64,000 nt of DNA, taken from assembly GCF_008370325.1 (NCBI RefSeq), contig NZ_VNIP01000008.1, forward strand, positions 1-64,000, read 5' to 3'. The notes under the pieces are model-generated. The model did no database searches and was not told where the DNA came from. It saw nothing but the letters and a program-made list of their open reading frames with translations. Shown piece by piece: positions 60,995 to 64,000 of this stretch (its first letter is position 1; each line of letters begins with the position of its first letter). This stretch comes from Martinezella tropici (lineage in GTDB: Bacteria; Pseudomonadota; Alphaproteobacteria; Rhizobiales; Rhizobiaceae). Both the position numbers and the translations under genes were made by a program.

Positions 60995-61951
60995 ATGAAC
61001 TCTTTGAAAAAGCTTCTTCTTGGCGAACAGGGTCTGGTGGTGATCTTCGCAATCGCTTTCGTGATCGTGTCGCTCTTCGTTCCGAGCTTCCTGACGGAGC
61101 GCAACATGCTCGGTCTGCTGCAGTCGGTCGTGACGATCGGCATCGTCGCCTGCACGATGATGTTCTGCCTTGCCTCGCGCGACTTCGACCTGTCGGTTGG
61201 CTCGACCGTCGCCTTCTCGGGCATGATCGCCGTGATGGTGTCGAACTCGACCGGCTCGATCCCGGTCGGCCTGCTGGCGGCATTGGTCTGCGGCGGTCTT
61301 GTCGGCCTCGTCAATGGCGTCGTCATCGCCAAGTTCCGCATCAACGCCTTGATCACGACGCTCGCCACGATGCAGATCGTTCGTGGTCTGGCATTGATCG
61401 CTTCGGATGGCCGTGCCGTCGGCATCAACGATCCGGCTTTCTATCAGCTGGCGCTGTCGCGCTTCCTGACAGTGCCGACGCCGATCTGGATCATGGTGCT
61501 GCTGTTCATCATCTTCGGCTTCGCGCTCAATCGCACCGTTTTTGGCAAGAACACGCTTGCGATCGGCGGCAATCCCGAGGCATCGCGACTTGCCGGCGTC
61601 AATGTCGTCAATATGCGGATCTGGATCTTCGCCTTGCAGGGTCTCGTCTGCGCCATTGCCGGCATTCTGCTCGCCTCCCGTATCACGTCGGGCCAGCCGA
61701 ATGCGGCAACGGGGCTCGAATTGTCCGTCATCTCCGCCTGCGTGCTCGGCGGCGTGTCGCTGGCAGGCGGCCGCGCGGCGATGACCGGCGTGATTGTCGG
61801 CGTCCTCATCATGGGCATCGCCGAGAACGTGATGAACCTGCTGAACATCCAGGCCTTCTATCAATATCTCGTGCGCGGCTGCATTCTGCTGATCGCCGTT
61901 CTGCTTGACAATCTGCGCTCGTCGGCGGCAGGGCATCGCGCCCGCTTATGA
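60995..61951 (+). CDS. araH: L-arabinose ABC transporter permease
   Basis: A 318-residue RbsC/AraH-type permease with ~8-10 membrane helices. FCLASRDFDLSVGSTVAFSG and GLVNGVVIAKFRINALITTLAT are family signatures, as is NTLAIGGNPEASRLAGVNV. ATG 60995 after AGGAATGG is chosen over a start inside araG. It completes the arabinose transporter. Confidence 0.87.
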   Translation: MNSLKKLLLGEQGLVVIFAIAFVIVSLFVPSFLTERNMLGLLQSVVTIGIVACTMMFCLASRDFDLSVGSTVAFSGMIAVMVSNSTGSIPVGLLAALVCGGLVGLVNGVVIAKFRINALITTLATMQIVRGLALIASDGRAVGINDPAFYQLALSRFLTVPTPIWIMVLLFIIFGFALNRTVFGKNTLAIGGNPEASRLAGVNVVNMRIWIFALQGLVCAIAGILLASRITSGQPNAATGLELSVISACVLGGVSLAGGRAAMTGVIVGVLIMGIAENVMNLLNIQAFYQYLVRGCILLIAVLLDNLRSSAAGHRARL

Positions 61952-62058
61952 CGATCAGATTCCTTGGGAGAAGTTTGCCGGGCTTGCAGTTGCGCATTGA
62001 TGCCTGGACGTGGTGCCGCTCATGATCGCCACCGGGCAAGCGGAAGGGAGTACAGGTG

Positions 62059-62835
62059 ATGAGTACGCGTTTGGGGTCTTTGCGCACGACGCGGGGTGGG
62101 GCTGCGCCTGAACAGGGAAAGCGCACCGTGCGCGAGGAACTGTTGAAGAAACTCATCGGACAGATCGTGTCTGGTGCTCTTGCGGAGGGTTCGATCCTGC
62201 CCAATGAAGCCGAGCTCTCTGAGCTCTATGGCGTCAGCCGCACCAGCCTGCGCGAAGCCATGCAATATCTCTCGGCACTCGGAATGGTCCGTTCGCGTAC
62301 CCGCGCCGGCACCACGGTGTTGCCGCGGGAGAACTGGAACTATCTGGATCCGCTGGTTCTCGACGCCACGCTGGCGCTCAGCAACGACCGCAGCTTCTAC
62401 GATTCCCTGCTCGACGCGCGGCAGGTGCTGGAGCCTGCCGCCGCCGCACAGGCTGCCGCCAATGCTACCGCAAAGCAGCTTGCGCAAATCGCGGAGGCTT
62501 TCGAGGATATGGTCGCCGCGAATGCCCGTGACAACGAGGCATGGAGCCAGGCGGACCTGGAGTTTCACACTGCCATCATCAATGCCAGCGGCAATTGGGT
62601 TTTCCGGCAATTCGCCACCGCCATTCGGGCGGCCTTGCTGGCAAGTTTCCGTCTCACCAACAGGGCGAGCCAATCGCACGAATATGCCATCGCCCGGCAT
62701 CAGGATGTTCTAGATGCGATCCGCATGCGCCGTCCAGATGCTGCCCGCTTTGCCATGGAGCAGCTGATCGGAACGGCCAGAATGGAGCTCAGCGATGCTC
62801 TGCGCGCCGCCAAGCCCAAGGATGAGCCGGAATAG
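62059..62835 (+). CDS. GntR family regulator (FCD type) of the arabinose operon
   Basis: A 258-residue regulator. The winged HTH covers ~25-90 (GQIVSGALAEGSILPNEAEL, then YGVSRTSLREAMQYLSALGM); the FCD domain follows with ligand candidates in DLEFHTAIINAS and IARHQDVLDAI. It lies 108 bp after araH in the same direction. GTG 62056 or ATG 62059 may start it, both after GGAAGGGAG. Likely controls araFGH and the mutarotase/SDR pair through the ATCATAC palindrome. Confidence 0.87.
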   Translation: MSTRLGSLRTTRGGAAPEQGKRTVREELLKKLIGQIVSGALAEGSILPNEAELSELYGVSRTSLREAMQYLSALGMVRSRTRAGTTVLPRENWNYLDPLVLDATLALSNDRSFYDSLLDARQVLEPAAAAQAAANATAKQLAQIAEAFEDMVAANARDNEAWSQADLEFHTAIINASGNWVFRQFATAIRAALLASFRLTNRASQSHEYAIARHQDVLDAIRMRRPDAARFAMEQLIGTARMELSDALRAAKPKDEPE

Positions 62836-63039
62836 GCCGGTTCGTCTGCGGCAAGGAAGTCTCGCTATCTGCTATGTCCGGCATGACGGAGCGCTCTATA
62901 TCGTTAATCCGGATATTGAAACCTGGCCGGATGATTGAGCATAGGCAATGCCGATTTTCTCCGTCCAATAGTTCTCGCCTCACGAGTTGAAACGCAGCCG
63001 CTGTTGCAACGCGGCGCTGCCCTATGGAGGAGATTCGGA

Positions 63040-63423
63040 ATGACGGAGGACGAAAAGGCAATCCGGAAAGTTGTGGAAACCTGGATCGCCGCAAGCAAGG
63101 CGGGCGATACGGCAACCGTTTTAGGGCTGATGACTGATGATGTCGTCTTCATGGTGCCGGGCCGAGAGCCGTTTGGCAAGCAAGCCTTCGCCGCCGCCGC
63201 CAAGGGCAAGGACGGCGTAAAGATGGAAGGCACCAGCGAGATCGTCGAATTGCGCGTGCTCGGCGACTGGGCCTTCATTCGCAACCACATCGACATCACG
63301 ATGACACCGCCAGGCGCCGATGCCATCAAACAATCGGGTTACACACTCACGCTTCTGCGCAAGGAGGCCGATGGCCGGTGGTGCCTTGCGCGGGATGCGA
63401 ACCTCCTGACCGTGCATAGCTGA
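63040..63423 (+). CDS. SgcJ/EcaC-type SnoaL-like protein
   Basis: A 127-residue NTF2-like protein. It begins TEDEKAIRKVVETWIAASKA after a strong GGAGGAGA site, and continues with LMTDDVVFMVPGREPFGKQAF, then LGDWAFIRNHIDITMTPP and GYTLTLLRKEADGRWCLARD, the standard SgcJ/EcaC ketosteroid-isomerase-like pattern. An in-frame extension upstream has no homology. Function of these small proteins is generally unknown. Convergent with the PLP enzyme at the window edge. Confidence 0.82.
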   Translation: MTEDEKAIRKVVETWIAASKAGDTATVLGLMTDDVVFMVPGREPFGKQAFAAAAKGKDGVKMEGTSEIVELRVLGDWAFIRNHIDITMTPPGADAIKQSGYTLTLLRKEADGRWCLARDANLLTVHS

Positions 63424-63465
63424 TCGTTGCAGCGTTCATCCGCGTCGTAGATCGCAGGATCTCCA

Positions 63466-64000
63466 TCATGCGACTTCGAGTGCGGATGCCAGATCGGCGA
63501 CGAGGTCGTCTGGATGCTCTATGCCGATCGACAGGCGGATCGTCGATTCCAGCACGCCGATGCGATGGCGCACATCCACTGGAACGCCGGAATGCGTAGT
63601 TGTTGCCGGATGGGAGGCCAGCGATTCCGTGCCGCCGAGACTGACGGCGAGTTTGAAGATCTGCAGCGCATTCAGGAATTTGAACGATGCCGGCTGGCCG
63701 CCCTTGATATCGAAGGAGAAGGTGGAGCCTGCGCCGCTGCATTGGGCGGCGAAAGTCCGGCCCGTGGCCGATGCGGGGTCGGTATAGGGTAGATAGTGTA
63801 TCTGCTCGACTTTCGGATGATCCCGCAGGAAATCGGCCACGGCCCGGGCGTTGCTATCGGCCCGTTCCATGCGGAGCTGCAGCGTTTCCAGTGATCGGCC
63901 GAGCATCCAGCAGGAATGCGGATCGAGCTGGGTGCCGATCGCGCCGCGCAGCGCCTTGACCTGTTTGATGATGGCCTTGGAGCCGAGGGCGGCGCCGGCG
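63466..64000 (-). CDS. Cys/Met metabolism PLP-dependent enzyme (3' part)
   Basis: The frame is open to the right edge of the window, so only the C-terminal ~178 residues are seen. [28 protein letters not shown], then [44 protein letters not shown] and [18 protein letters not shown] are typical of cystathionine gamma-synthase/beta-lyase and methionine gamma-lyase. The active-site lysine lies outside the window. It forms or breaks carbon-sulfur bonds in amino acids; the exact member cannot be named. Confidence 0.88.
   Translation of the reverse strand, partial: AGAALGSKAIIKQVKALRGAIGTQLDPHSCWMLGRSLETLQLRMERADSNARAVADFLRDHPKVEQIHYLPYTDPASATGRTFAAQCSGAGSTFSFDIKGGQPASFKFLNALQIFKLAVSLGGTESLASHPATTTHSGVPVDVRHRIGVLESTIRLSIGIEHPDDLVADLASALEVA

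Noticed and set aside
60980..61936. 318-codon minus-strand frame over araH
   Set aside because: His/Asp/Arg-rich shadow of a membrane protein gene.
1..64000. CRISPR arrays, rRNA, tRNA, prophage or defence islands
   Set aside because: No regularly spaced repeats, no recognisable tRNA or rRNA segments, and no phage or defence gene families were seen on reading the window.

Overview
The window looks like a piece of a secondary replicon (megaplasmid or chromid) of a Rhizobiaceae bacterium, most likely Rhizobium or a close relative. The evidence is a complete repABC replication and partition module at 14.9-18.5 kb, rhizobial interspersed palindromic repeats, GC-rich coding sequence, and a gene content dominated by ABC transporters, catabolic operons and their regulators. 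No rRNA, tRNA, CRISPR array or intact insertion sequence was recognised. Assignments come from reading motifs by eye; no database search was run.

Layout. 1-5.4 kb: a betaine N-demethylation block with the end of a Rieske oxygenase, its reductase, a GFA-fold protein, a large flavin/Fe-S demethylase and a divergent TetR regulator, followed by a chimeric gene remnant. 5.7-12 kb: a LacI regulator between two inverted copies of a rhizobial repeat, a broken Gfo/Idh gene, and a tightly overlapping five-gene sugar operon (oxidoreductase, TIM-barrel isomerase, alpha/beta hydrolase, ribulose-phosphate-epimerase-like protein, ROK protein) that ends in a truncated ABC ATPase. 12-14.4 kb: two exported L,D-transpeptidase-like proteins of different families. 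14.9-19.5 kb: repC, an antisense ctRNA, repB and repA (minus strand), three parS-like 16-mers, and a ProQ/FinO-type RNA chaperone gene. 20.4-36.8 kb: an M20 hydrolase remnant, then a large block for proline and hydroxyproline derivatives: GntR, DapA-family lyase, imino-acid reductase, polar amino acid ABC transporter, FAD amine dehydrogenase, aconitase X (cis-3-hydroxyproline dehydratase type), proline-racemase-family protein and a second GntR. An SDR and a polyamine-type ABC transporter follow.

37-46.5 kb: LuxR and DUF899 genes, a regulator/beta-propeller pair, an MHS carboxylate transporter and a DctB/DctD-like two-component system whose response regulator lacks the GAFTGA loop. 46.6-50.2 kb: an EmrAB-type efflux pair with a divergent TetR gene. 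50.2-53.9 kb: a copper delivery cluster (CopC, SCO1, PCuAC, PepSY protein, small Cys protein). 54.1-56.3 kb: an isolated DUF1217 flagellar-type protein. 56.4-62.8 kb: an L-arabinose module, with araFGH and a GntR gene divergent from a mutarotase and a sugar-dehydrogenase-like SDR. The window ends in a SnoaL-like protein and a partial trans-sulfuration enzyme.

Two themes stand out. First, the block left of repABC could yield proline from betaines, and the block right of it handles hydroxyproline isomers, so much of the replicon appears devoted to plant-derived proline compounds and sugars. Second, four genes between 5.1 and 20.8 kb are reduced to an N-terminal stub or to an N-terminus joined to a C-terminus with the middle missing. 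This suggests repeated deletions around the origin. No unmistakably new system such as a new defence locus was seen. The strongest leads are the FinO-like gene beside an antisense-RNA-controlled replicon, the deletion scars, the Ser/Thr proline-racemase-family enzyme in the hydroxyproline cluster, and the AAA+ regulator without GAFTGA.
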